Under the pieces are notes generated by a model, which had not been told where the DNA came from, made no database searches, and worked only from the letters and a program-made list of their open reading frames with translations. From contig JBPCSQ010000006.1 in NCBI GenBank assembly GCA_051006995.1, positions 124,001 through 188,000 on the forward strand: a DNA stretch of 64,000 nt. The letters run 5' to 3'. Within the stretch, counting starts at the first letter, position 1; each line of letters begins with the position of its first letter. This stretch comes from JAIQGF01 sp051006995. Lineage in GTDB: Bacteria; Acidobacteriota; Terriglobia; Terriglobales; Acidobacteriaceae. This document shows positions 1 through 7,829 of this stretch, one piece after another. Made by a program: the position numbers and the translations under genes.

Positions 1-958
1 AGCTGTTTCCTCCAGCGTTTCCGCAATTGGCGGAGGCAGCAGGCGAAGGGGCAGGAAACGCCGAGGCCGTGGTCCAGCCGGTAACGTAGGCTGTAGCCCC
101 ATTCACGGCGACACCAGAAACGACGAAGCTCGGACTCGTCGTGCCTGGATTGGCGGCGATGTAGCTCATGTATTGAATAACGGGATCAATGACGAGCGGC
201 AGGCTACGATCGTAAGGGGCAATTTCAAATCCGATGTGATTGCCGACAAGTTGATAGGAGACGGCCACATCCTTGCGTTGTCCGTTGATGTCCTGCCAGG
301 CGCGGGGCTTCAGCATGCGGACATCCCCGGCTGCAGTGCTCAAGACCAGATCGCCGGCGGCGTCGGTGGCGATGTGGCGAGCGCCGGTCACTTCCCAGCG
401 AATACGCGACGGATCCGCGCCGGCGGCAACGAGAAAGTCGTTCTCCAGTTGGCCCTGGTTGCCGTAAAAGGCGAGATCAATTCCCTTATATAAAGACTGG
501 TAGCGCACGCGGCGGAAGTTCGGGACATTCTTATGCCACTTCGCGGGGTCGTTGCCGAGGTAATAGAAGGTCTTGAGAGCAAGCGATTCTTCGCCGCGCA
601 TCTGGGGCGCAGCCTTGGCGCCAACGTATTTCAGGCGCAGCACATTGGATTCATTCCCGTGCGACAGATTCAGCACGGTCTCACTGGGCGTGAGGAACAA
701 CATATATCCTGAGCCGCGCGAGACGAACTTGGCGCGAGCATCAGACTGTCCGACGTTCGGCTCAAAGCTCAACGGCAACAATGCCAGACGCTGCGCCGCC
801 TCGGCCTTCGAGAGCCGGGGTGCAGCCGGTGTCGCCGCGGGCGCGCCGGGATCGGCCGCGTATGCCAGCGTGGAACAGAAGAGGGCGATCAGGACAAGAC
901 ATACCAGTGCGAGACCTTGGTTGGGCAACCAAGTAGACGAAGATTCGCGCCGCGGCAT
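1..958 (-). CDS. Secreted SBBP-repeat/beta-propeller-type protein, 3' end outside window
   Basis: The minus strand is open from an ATG at 956-958 to the window edge, about 319 residues, so the gene is truncated by the window. The N-terminus has a hydrophobic segment (about residues 17-33) ending in an Ala-rich signal-peptidase-like site. It is followed by LSFEPNVGQSDARAKFVSRG and later by VPNFRRVRYQSLYKGIDL, GNQGQLENDF and PLVIDPVIQYMSYI. These are hallmarks of the N-terminal domain preceding SBBP (beta-propeller) repeats in large acidobacterial secreted proteins. The last visible part (GVAVNGATAYVTGWT) looks like the first SBBP repeat. A G-rich stretch just before the ATG can serve as a weak ribosome site. 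Family assignment is from recall of motifs; the function is unknown and probably lies in the cell envelope or outside the cell. Confidence 0.8.
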   Translation of the reverse strand, partial: MPRRESSSTWLPNQGLALVCLVLIALFCSTLAYAADPGAPAATPAAPRLSKAEAAQRLALLPLSFEPNVGQSDARAKFVSRGSGYMLFLTPSETVLNLSHGNESNVLRLKYVGAKAAPQMRGEESLALKTFYYLGNDPAKWHKNVPNFRRVRYQSLYKGIDLAFYGNQGQLENDFLVAAGADPSRIRWEVTGARHIATDAAGDLVLSTAAGDVRMLKPRAWQDINGQRKDVAVSYQLVGNHIGFEIAPYDRSLPLVIDPVIQYMSYIAANPGTTSPSFVVSGVAVNGATAYVTGWTTASAFPAPSPAASANCGNAGGNS

Positions 959-1415
959 AAAAAACCCCCGGTAAGTTCAAGTAACGGGGCCGACTTCAAC
1001 CAATAACTACCTGGACACCTGAGGCCGTACTAAGAAAGGTCAGCACTTTTGCGCAGCCGAGCGAGGGGGGATGGAGAGACACACCAGCGACTTACACCTT
1101 GCCGGTGAGCCCTGCCGAGTGCCCGACTGGGCTGATCTAACTGACCTTGGGGGAGAATTAAGGTTCGGGGCAAAGCTTACCTTGACGGCAGCAGGAGTCA
1201 AGCAGAAACAGTGTTAAGGCGGCAAAAAAGTGGTGAAATCCGGTATCGCGGCGGTGCAATTTTGGGGAAAGCAGAACCTCTGCGCGAACGCCTGGAAAAG
1301 CGCAAAACCGGGCACAGGCCGTTAAGACCATGATCGTGGAAACATCCGGACTTTTCTTTCCGCAGGCTTCGCGGTAAGCTCCGTACGCCTTACCCCCCCT
1401 CCGGGCAACTTCGTC
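959..1415. other. Intergenic region between divergent genes
   Basis: This stretch of about 450 bases lies between divergent genes and presumably carries both promoters. I see no open frame with coding character, no tRNA and no convincing terminator. A short stretch at 1281-1400 has partial resemblance to a cyclic-di-GMP-I riboswitch core, but this was not accepted. Confidence 0.4.
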
Positions 1416-2849
1416 ATGAACAACGTCGGGCGCTTCACGGTTACAGAGAAGGTGATCGGCGGCGCGGTGGAAACCTGTACGGCCAAGGATCCTGAGGGGA
1501 ACACCGTGCTCTTGCATTTGCTGCCGGCAGGCACGGTGGAGGCGCCGGAACAGCAGTTTCTTGCCCTGGCCCCGGGATGTCCGGGAAAGGTCCTGGAATC
1601 GGGAGTTGACCAGGGCCAGCAGCGCGGGTTTGTGGTCACCGAATATCCCAAAGACCGCAAGGCCCTGCTGCTGTGGATCAAGCAACTGAGCATGATGGCC
1701 GCGTCACCGGCGCCGAAACCTGCGGCTGCTCCAGCATCAAAAGCGGCGCCGATTCCGGGCGGGGCGCCTCCCGGAGTGCCCGAAGGGGGCACCCGCATGC
1801 TCGATTCGGGAGCGCTGTTCGGTGCTCCTGCCATGAGGCCGAAGGCCGCGCCGGCAATGCCGCAGCAACCTGCGCCGGCAGCGCAAGCTGCCGCGGCGCC
1901 GGAAGGCGGCACGCGAATGCTGGATGCATCAGCGCTGGCGGCACATCTTCCGGCAACTGCCACGCCCAAGCACCCCACCCCTGCGCCTCCGCCGCGACCT
2001 GCACCTGCAGCGACGGTAGCTCTTCCCAGTCCGACGCAAGCAGTATCCGCCGCCGCCGCAGAAACGACTTCGGAAGAAAAAAAACAGCCGGGAAAATTCA
2101 CCTCGATGTTTGAAGCCTACGGCTTGCGGGTGGACAAGCAAGCAGCCGCGGAACGCTCGCGGCCCAGTCCACCAAGGCCTGCCAGGCCGGATCCATTCGC
2201 CGCGCTGATGGCGTCGCAAGCACAAGCCGCCGTGCAGCCGGCAACAAAGTCGCCGGAACCAGCAGCGACGGCGTCCGCTCCTCCCGCTGCCGAAGGTGGA
2301 GGAGAAACCAAGATGATTTCCAGCGCGGCGCTACAAGGCATGTTGCCGCGCACTCCGGCCGCGCCAAAACCGCCGGCCGCACCGCCGAAACCGGCGCAAG
2401 CACCGCCGCCGAGCGCGTCCCCCGCGGGCGGTGAAACCAGGATGTTCACCAGTTCGTCAGTGCCGCCAGCGCCACGTCCGCCAGCCGCGGCCCCACATCC
2501 ACCAGCAGCGGCACCCGCGCCTGCAGCGTCTGGCAGTGGTGGCGAGACGAAGATGATGTCGAGCGCTGCGCTTGCCGGCGCTTTGCCTCCATTGCCCCCG
2601 GTTCCGAGGCCCAAGCCTGCTGTGACTGTGCCCACCGCGCCGCCTCCCGCTCCGGTGGCGGCGCCTGCACCCCCGAAATCACCCAGCGTGCAGCCGTGGC
2701 CCAAGCCCGGCACGCCGACGCAAGCGGCGCCGGCGCGACCCGTAATCACGCCTGAACCCGAGACGAGCTCCTTTGGCGCCACGGTGTGGATCATCGTTGG
2801 AGCCGTGGTAGTGATACTGATTATTCTATTTTTTGTTTTGAAGAAATAA
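1416..2849 (+). CDS. Pro/Ala-rich tail-anchored protein with degenerate kinase-like N-lobe and five T-[KR]-M motifs
   Basis: The protein has 477 residues. Residues 1-90 (VGRFTVTEKVIGGAVETCTA ... GFVVTEYP) resemble the N-lobe and hinge of a Hanks-type Ser/Thr kinase, but there is no VAIK lysine and no C-lobe. Residues about 95-450 are low-complexity Pro/Ala sequence, presumably disordered. Within it a motif recurs: GGTRML (T126, T166), GGETKMI (T298), GGETRMF (T341), GGETKMM (T378). Residues about 456-474 form a single C-terminal transmembrane helix followed by two lysines, so the bulk faces the cytoplasm if it is tail-anchored. The convergent neighbour encodes an FHA-domain cyclase, and FHA domains bind phosphothreonine, so these motifs may be docking sites. 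No strong Shine-Dalgarno precedes the ATG. I do not recognise a named family; the kinase-like reading is an inference. Confidence 0.7.
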   Translation: MNNVGRFTVTEKVIGGAVETCTAKDPEGNTVLLHLLPAGTVEAPEQQFLALAPGCPGKVLESGVDQGQQRGFVVTEYPKDRKALLLWIKQLSMMAASPAPKPAAAPASKAAPIPGGAPPGVPEGGTRMLDSGALFGAPAMRPKAAPAMPQQPAPAAQAAAAPEGGTRMLDASALAAHLPATATPKHPTPAPPPRPAPAATVALPSPTQAVSAAAAETTSEEKKQPGKFTSMFEAYGLRVDKQAAAERSRPSPPRPARPDPFAALMASQAQAAVQPATKSPEPAATASAPPAAEGGGETKMISSAALQGMLPRTPAAPKPPAAPPKPAQAPPPSASPAGGETRMFTSSSVPPAPRPPAAAPHPPAAAPAPAASGSGGETKMMSSAALAGALPPLPPVPRPKPAVTVPTAPPPAPVAAPAPPKSPSVQPWPKPGTPTQAAPARPVITPEPETSSFGATVWIIVGAVVVILIILFFVLKK

Positions 2850-2889
2850 GGACGCGCTCGCGCCGACGCGCGCAAACCCCACCCTCAAA

Positions 2890-4221
2890 TTACGGAAGCT
2901 GCGAGACGCGGAAGATCTGGCTGCCGATGATGACGCTGGAGCCGGGGGGCACCGGGACTTTGCCGCGCACTTTCAAGAATGTCCCGTTGCGGCTGCAATC
3001 CTCGATGAAGAAATTTTCGCCGCGGTGGTAAACCTTGGCGTGGGTACGGCTCATGAATTCGTCGTCGGGAAAGCTGAAGGTAGATCCGCTGCGGCCGAAG
3101 GTGACTTCGCTGTGGTTGAGCGGGTAGGTCACCGCGGTGTCCTGGCCGTCGGGTCCAATGACGACGAGTTCGCCTACCGGCGCGTGAATCAGGGCTGAAA
3201 GATTGGTGATGCCGGTGCCGGTGGAAGCGGCGGCGTGGAGCGCCTCCGCCTTCTGATGCAGCCGCAACATCTGCGTGCCCATCAGAATCACATCGTTCTC
3301 CTGCAGCGTGTAGGTGGCGACCAGGCGTACGAAGACTCCGTAGTCGCTCAGGTCTTCCACCAGCAACTGGCCTACATCGGCGCTGAAGCGGGCATGGACC
3401 TCGGCCATGCGGCCGTCGTCGGGAAAAGTAACATCGCCGGTGGTCTGGCCGATGGTCAGCTTCTTCCCTTTCAGCTCCCATTTCCTTCCACCCGATCCGG
3501 CAACGACGTGTTCCAGCACGAACGTAGGAAGCTTCAGCCCCGGCCCGGCGGCCGCCATGATGGTATGCGAGGCGACCGGCGGCGCCACTCCCTTGGTCTC
3601 ATCCCAAGTCACTTCAAACAAGTCGCTGGGCGCCTCTTTGCCTTTGAGAGCGAACTTGCCGAGATAGCTGATCTTGAAGTCCGGAACACCGGAGACTTTC
3701 TGGTTCACGGAATGCGAAATAACAATCTGGTCGGGTTGCGCGACGCTCTCCACGCGCGAGGCGACATTGACGACGTCACCAAAAACATCGCCGGAGCGAA
3801 CGATGCCGGGACCGAAGTTGAGGCCAATCCGGATCTTGATGTGGTCCTGCGTCGGACGATTGGCGTTGCGGTGCTTTAGCGCCAGGTGCATGCCGATGGC
3901 GGATTCGACAGCATCCTTCGGATTATCGTAGGTCGCCATCACGGCATCGCCGATGGTCTTGATAAAGACGCCGTGATGCTGGTCAATCTGCTTACGCAGA
4001 ATCTCGGTGCACTGGTGGACCATCATCACGCCGGCGATATCGCCGTATTTCTCGAAATAGGCGGTGGAGCCGCGGATGTCGGAGAACAGGACCGTGATCT
4101 CGCGGCGGAACTTGTCCAGCTCGGCGATATTCTCCGGATGGAGCAGCGACGCGTTGAGAACCTGCGTGAATTTGGGTGATGACATATTGGCTCGTGTTCC
4201 GGTCCCATTCAACCGGCGCAT
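2890..4221 (-). CDS. Class III adenylate/guanylate cyclase with two FHA-like domains
   Basis: The protein has 443 residues. The catalytic domain spans about 38-205: metal-binding Asp48 in FSDIRGS, Asp92 in KTIGDAVMA, and transition-state residues Asn152 and Arg156 in VNVASR. Lys88 and Asp145 (in GDVFGD) occupy the positions that select adenine in bacterial class III enzymes, so cAMP is the expected product. Residues about 230-325 form a degenerate FHA-like fold. Residues about 350-440 form a canonical FHA domain with GR at 376-377, SRTHA at 391-395 and NGTF at 412-415, a phosphothreonine reader. There is no transmembrane segment, so the enzyme is cytosolic. An in-frame ATG at 4185 (MSSPKF) is an alternative start. 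It is convergent with the T-[KR]-M repeat protein and divergent from the nuclease gene. The FHA domains suggest control by Ser/Thr phosphorylation. Confidence 0.9.
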   Translation of the reverse strand: MRRLNGTGTRANMSSPKFTQVLNASLLHPENIAELDKFRREITVLFSDIRGSTAYFEKYGDIAGVMMVHQCTEILRKQIDQHHGVFIKTIGDAVMATYDNPKDAVESAIGMHLALKHRNANRPTQDHIKIRIGLNFGPGIVRSGDVFGDVVNVASRVESVAQPDQIVISHSVNQKVSGVPDFKISYLGKFALKGKEAPSDLFEVTWDETKGVAPPVASHTIMAAAGPGLKLPTFVLEHVVAGSGGRKWELKGKKLTIGQTTGDVTFPDDGRMAEVHARFSADVGQLLVEDLSDYGVFVRLVATYTLQENDVILMGTQMLRLHQKAEALHAAASTGTGITNLSALIHAPVGELVVIGPDGQDTAVTYPLNHSEVTFGRSGSTFSFPDDEFMSRTHAKVYHRGENFFIEDCSRNGTFLKVRGKVPVPPGSSVIIGSQIFRVSQLP

Positions 4222-4398
4222 ACCCGCGGCGCACTACTCCGGCTGAGGGCAAGCTGTTCCGGTTTTCGGCGGACATGATGCACCTGATAGTTGCACTCTG
4301 GCAAGTGCCATCAGTAACTTCGCCACAATTCGGTAGCACCTCCCAAGACACTCCCGGGGCAGCCAAAACCGTTCTTAAATGGGCTGGGGAACCGAATC

Positions 4399-5337
4399 AT
4401 GAGCGGCGAGGCAGTGTCCAACAACAGCGATTTACAAATTCATTCCGATCTTCAACGTGTGTTTCATGAAGGCCTTCCGAGCGCCTCGGCGATCGCCGAA
4501 GGGGCTCTCCAACGATGTCTGCTGGGCCGGGAACAAGATGCGGACTGGATGAAAGACCGCTTCAGCACGCTGGTAGAAAGCGTGCAGGCGTCGGCGCAGG
4601 AAGAATATCGCCGGGCGCAGCAGCGAGCGGGACGCGCTGCCTTCGCCAGCGTGCTGCTGCCGCTGGTCGGCGAACAAGCCTGCCCGGCGGACTTCGTAGC
4701 CCTGCTGGGCGACAACTTTCATGCTCTGGACCGCTTCTTTGCCGGACTGACGCAGGGTCGGCGTTCGCACACGGGAAAGGCATTTGAACTCCTGGTGTGC
4801 CAGTTCATCAGCCTTCATTATTCCTACACGTCGCAAGCGGTGATCCATGGACAACCGGACTGGGTGTTCCCTTCGGTGAACCACCTGCGCGACCAGCCGG
4901 CTGACACCATTGTTTTTTCCGCCAAGAAGACCATCAAAGACCGCTGGCGGCAGATGGTGACGGATGCAACCCAGCCGCTGGGCTTGTTCCTCGGAACGCT
5001 GGATGAGGATTTGCCGAGCGCCGAGTTGGAGGCCATGCACTCATCGCGGGTTTACGCGGTCGTAACTACGCGAGCCAAACTGGGACGGCGCGAATATGCC
5101 TCGGCGCGCAACGTGCTCACCTTCGAGGAATTCTTCCGCGAGCGCCTGGACACAGCCGTGGACCGGTGGGTCGCGGCTGGGCTGGTGGCCGCGCCCGTGA
5201 TCGAAGAAGAACCGGTCCAGCGGTTTTCCGGCGATCCGTTCGCGGAGAAGACGCCGCCGGAGATGCTGCGTCCCACGTTCTCGCATACGCGGGAAACGCT
5301 GCGGCGGGCGCTGCGACAGCCCTCTCTGTTTGACTAA
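4399..5337 (+). CDS. EcoRII-C-like type II restriction endonuclease, no adjacent methyltransferase
   Basis: The protein has 312 residues. A C-terminal PD-(D/E)XK nuclease core is visible: GKAFELLVCQF (Glu130), QPDWVFPS (Asp154), then SAKKTIKDRWRQMV (residues 174-187). The AKKT-x-KDRWRQ block after a PD-x-x-FP motif is characteristic of the EcoRII/PspGI catalytic domain family, which cuts CCWGG-type sites. Residues 1-115 are mostly helical-looking and do not resemble the DNA-binding effector domain of EcoRII. A cognate cytosine-5 methyltransferase would be expected next door, but the flanking genes are a cyclase and an aminotransferase. The enzyme could be solitary, have its methylase elsewhere, or be a diverged nuclease with another role. 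The family call is from motif recall. Confidence 0.7.
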   Translation: MSGEAVSNNSDLQIHSDLQRVFHEGLPSASAIAEGALQRCLLGREQDADWMKDRFSTLVESVQASAQEEYRRAQQRAGRAAFASVLLPLVGEQACPADFVALLGDNFHALDRFFAGLTQGRRSHTGKAFELLVCQFISLHYSYTSQAVIHGQPDWVFPSVNHLRDQPADTIVFSAKKTIKDRWRQMVTDATQPLGLFLGTLDEDLPSAELEAMHSSRVYAVVTTRAKLGRREYASARNVLTFEEFFRERLDTAVDRWVAAGLVAAPVIEEEPVQRFSGDPFAEKTPPEMLRPTFSHTRETLRRALRQPSLFD

Positions 5338-5405
5338 GTTCCGAGCCGCTTCAAAAGCGGAAGGCCGACCCTGCGCGCGTGCCCGGCGTCACAGACACAA
5401 AGTTT

Positions 5406-5432
5406 CCCTTATAGAAGCATAAGGGCAGGAGG
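5406..5432 (+). promoter_or_regulatory. Stem-loop abutting a strong ribosome-binding site
   Basis: CCCTTAT (5406-5412) and ATAAGGG (5419-5425) form a perfect 7-bp stem with a 6-nt loop. It is followed directly by CAGGAGG (5426-5432), the ribosome site for the aminotransferase start at 5441. The hairpin could stabilise the leader or modulate initiation. Confidence 0.4.
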
Positions 5433-5440
5433 CGTGTGCC

Positions 5441-6697
5441 ATGGCAGCTCCGTGGTTACAAAGGTTTGCGCAGCGCACCCAGTCCATTAAGAGCTCGGCG
5501 ATTCGTGAGCTCCTGAAGATCACGCAGCGCCCGGAAGTGATTTCGTTCGCCGGCGGGCTGCCCGCGCCGGAGCTTTTCCCGGTCGAGCGATTTCAGGAAG
5601 CTTGCCGGCTCGTGCTGGGCACGCAGTCGGGTACGGCGCTGCAGTACGGGCCGACGGAAGGTTACATGCCGCTGCGCGAGTTGCTGGTGGCCAACATGCG
5701 GCGGTACGGCATCCTGGCCACGGTGGACAACGTGATGATTACGTCGGGCTCGCAGCAGGCGCTGGACCTGATCGGCAAGCTGCTCATCAATCCCGGCGAC
5801 CGCATCCTGGTTGAAACGCCGACCTACCTCGGAGCCTTGCAGGCATTCAATGTCTATGGCGCGGAATACGTTGGAGTGCCGATTGATCACGATGGCTTGC
5901 AGACTTCCCTGCTCGATGAAGCGCTGCGCTCCGGGCCAAAGTTCATGTACGTGCTGCCGAATTTCCAGAATCCCGGCGGTGTGACGCTATCGCGGCATCG
6001 CCGCGAAGAGTTGGTGCTCCTGTCGGATCATTACGGCATTCCGCTGATCGAAGACGATCCCTATGGCCAGTTGCGTTACGAAGGCGAGCACATTCCGCCA
6101 CTCGTAGTCATGGACCGCGTGAACCTGGAGCGGGACAAGGGCTACACCATCGGCAATGTCATTTATCTGAGCACCTTCTCGAAGCTGCTGGCGCCAGGCA
6201 TGCGAGTGGCTTGGATCGTCGCGCCCGCGAGTGTGATCTCCCGGCTGGTGCAGTTGAAGCAGGGCGCCGACCTTCACACCAGCACTTTCACCCAGATGGT
6301 GACCTACGAAGCAGCGCGGGACGGCTTCCTCGACCAGCACGTAAAAACCATTCGCGCGCTCTACCACGAGCGGCGCGATGCCATGTTGAAGGCGCTGGCC
6401 GAGTTCTTCCCTCCGGGCGTGAGCTGGACCCATCCGGAAGGCGGCCTCTTCCTGTGGGTGACCATGCCGCCGGCGGTGGACAGCGAGCGTCTGCTACGCA
6501 CCGCGCTGGAACAGAACGTCGCCTTCGTTCCTGGAGATTGCTTCTATCCCACCGGCGGAAATGGCTCGCACATGCGCTTGAATTTCTCCAACGCAACCCC
6601 AGAGCGCATTCGCGAGGGCATTCGCCGGTTGGCGATTGCGGTGGAGAGCGAACTGAAGAGTGCGGGCTCCGGCACGTTGGCGCCGGCGATGCATTAG
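5441..6697 (+). CDS. PLP-dependent class I/II aminotransferase (LysN/2-aminoadipate type)
   Basis: The protein has 418 residues, usual for fold-type I aminotransferases of the MocR-like/2-aminoadipate transaminase group. Visible landmarks are VISFAGGLPAPELFP near the N-terminus, SGSQQALDL (cofactor phosphate region), NFQNPGGVT (the Asn of the PLP pocket), LIEDDPYGQLRY (the Asp contacting the pyridine nitrogen) and STFSKLLAPGMRVAW, which holds the Schiff-base lysine. The C-terminal HMRLNFS block contains the substrate-carboxylate arginine. It would be a cytosolic enzyme transferring amino groups between an amino acid and a 2-oxo acid. The substrate cannot be read from sequence; aromatic, branched-chain or aminoadipate substrates are all possible. 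A clear AGGAGG ribosome site supports the start. It appears to be transcribed alone. Confidence 0.9.
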   Translation: MAAPWLQRFAQRTQSIKSSAIRELLKITQRPEVISFAGGLPAPELFPVERFQEACRLVLGTQSGTALQYGPTEGYMPLRELLVANMRRYGILATVDNVMITSGSQQALDLIGKLLINPGDRILVETPTYLGALQAFNVYGAEYVGVPIDHDGLQTSLLDEALRSGPKFMYVLPNFQNPGGVTLSRHRREELVLLSDHYGIPLIEDDPYGQLRYEGEHIPPLVVMDRVNLERDKGYTIGNVIYLSTFSKLLAPGMRVAWIVAPASVISRLVQLKQGADLHTSTFTQMVTYEAARDGFLDQHVKTIRALYHERRDAMLKALAEFFPPGVSWTHPEGGLFLWVTMPPAVDSERLLRTALEQNVAFVPGDCFYPTGGNGSHMRLNFSNATPERIREGIRRLAIAVESELKSAGSGTLAPAMH

Positions 6698-6758
6698 GTA
6701 TAGATGGGCGTATCCCCACCGCATCGCGGGCGGGCACCGACGAGGACCTTCGAACAGT

Positions 6759-7271
6759 TCATCGCGATTGTTGCAGAAGCGCTGTGATCTGCCGTTCGAG
6801 ATCGTGGAAATCAGTGGAACCGACGAGTTTGCCCCGCACGTGGCCGTCGCGTCCCACCAGGTAGGTCGTAGGTAGTCCCAGCACGCCGCCGCAGGCTTGT
6901 GCTATTTGCTGGTTCCCGACCACCACCGGATAGTTCATCTTCGCTTCCTGATAAAACTTGCGCAGCGCCAGCTCGGAGTCTTCCATCGAGATGCCGATGA
7001 TCTGCAAACCCTGGTTTCCGTACTTCTCTTGTAAGGCGATGAATTGCGGAATCTCGGCCCGGCAGGGCGTGCACCATGCCGCCCAGAAATTAATCAGCAC
7101 AACTTTTCGGTTGTAGCTTGCCTGCCCGATGACGTGACCGTTGAGGTCCGTCATTGCCGGCAGCGTGACGGACGGGCCGGCATGGCTGGATTTCGGCGGG
7201 TAATGCCGTGTGCCGAGATACAGGCCAGCGAGCAGGCCGATGGCTGCGACCACAATTGCCAGCCGTCTCAT
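6759..7271 (-). CDS. TlpA/ResA-type membrane-anchored thioredoxin-like protein
   Basis: The protein has 170 residues. An N-terminal hydrophobic segment (residues 4-20) is an uncleaved anchor or signal peptide, so the domain is on the periplasmic side. The thioredoxin-fold core carries INFWAAWCTPCRAEIPQF, with redox-active CTPC, followed by IIGISMED and the cis-proline region GLPTTYLVGRDG. Such proteins reduce disulfides in exported proteins, often apo-cytochromes c, or act as periplasmic thiol peroxidases. It overlaps the upstream rhodanese gene by ATGA, indicating translational coupling and a joint envelope sulfur or redox role. The substrate is unknown. Confidence 0.9.
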   Translation of the reverse strand: MRRLAIVVAAIGLLAGLYLGTRHYPPKSSHAGPSVTLPAMTDLNGHVIGQASYNRKVVLINFWAAWCTPCRAEIPQFIALQEKYGNQGLQIIGISMEDSELALRKFYQEAKMNYPVVVGNQQIAQACGGVLGLPTTYLVGRDGHVRGKLVGSTDFHDLERQITALLQQSR

Positions 7272-7786
7272 TTCGCCGCCGGCTCACCTTTTTCTACCGG
7301 ATAGCCTTTTTCCACCCAGTCAGCGCCGAAGCTGGTCGCCAGGTACAAGGCCTTCACTTTCGTGAAGCCGAGATCCTGAAGCTGTTTGTAAGCCGGCCGG
7401 ATGTTCGGGCAGTGGTCCCAAGGACAGCAGCCGCAATATACAACGATGGGCGCATCCTTCTTCAAAGATCCGGCCCGCGCCTTGAGGCGTTGTAAAGAGG
7501 CGGAGTCCGAGGCTGGACCAATGAACTCGGCGCCGGGAATGTGCGCCTGCGTGTAAAGGAATCGAGGTCCAACGTAGAGGATCGTGGGTTTGCCGGCGGG
7601 CGACTGCAAGCTCCTGGAAAGCGCGTCCGACTGCACCAGAGCGGCGGGCGGCACTTCGCCGGGCTTCTGATCCGCTGCCAAGGACAGCACCCCAAACACT
7701 GCTGCCAGTAGCAGGAACGGCAGTCCACGAAGCAAGAAACCATTCTTCCAATCCATAGCAGTACCAGTGTACGCGAGCATGGGCAA
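7268..7786 (-). CDS. Exported rhodanese-like protein with Cys-rich active loop
   Basis: The ORF has 172 residues; an internal ATG at 7756 (MDWKNGF) may be the real start because it begins a conventional signal peptide ending near SLAADQ. The mature part has rhodanese features: AHIPGAEFIGPA, then VVYCGCCPWDHCPN, where the first cysteine after VVY sits at the usual rhodanese catalytic position, and YLATSFGADWVEKGYPVEKG near the end. The loop has four cysteines, unlike the simple CRxGxR loop of sulfurtransferases, so it may bind a metal or form disulfides. It is coupled to the downstream TlpA-like gene through a 4-bp overlap, which fits a periplasmic thiol or sulfane pathway. Confidence 0.85.
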   Translation of the reverse strand: MPMLAYTGTAMDWKNGFLLRGLPFLLLAAVFGVLSLAADQKPGEVPPAALVQSDALSRSLQSPAGKPTILYVGPRFLYTQAHIPGAEFIGPASDSASLQRLKARAGSLKKDAPIVVYCGCCPWDHCPNIRPAYKQLQDLGFTKVKALYLATSFGADWVEKGYPVEKGEPAAK

Positions 7787-7829
7787 ACTCCCTGGACGAG
7801 CCGGGCTCGCAGAATTTTTCAGGTAGTCG

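Noticed and set aside
1281..1400. Partial resemblance to a cyclic-di-GMP-I riboswitch upstream of the 1416 gene
   Set aside because: A CGCAAAxCC...GGCC...TTAA-like stretch is present, but the tetraloop/receptor and the conserved GGTAGC...GGGTT-CC arm are not convincing. A covariance-model search would decide.
2890..5337. Pycsar/CBASS-like defence pair (cyclase plus nuclease)
   Set aside because: The cyclase has adenylate-type residues and FHA domains, unlike defence pyrimidine cyclases. The genes are divergent, and the nuclease is an EcoRII-type enzyme without a nucleotide-binding domain.
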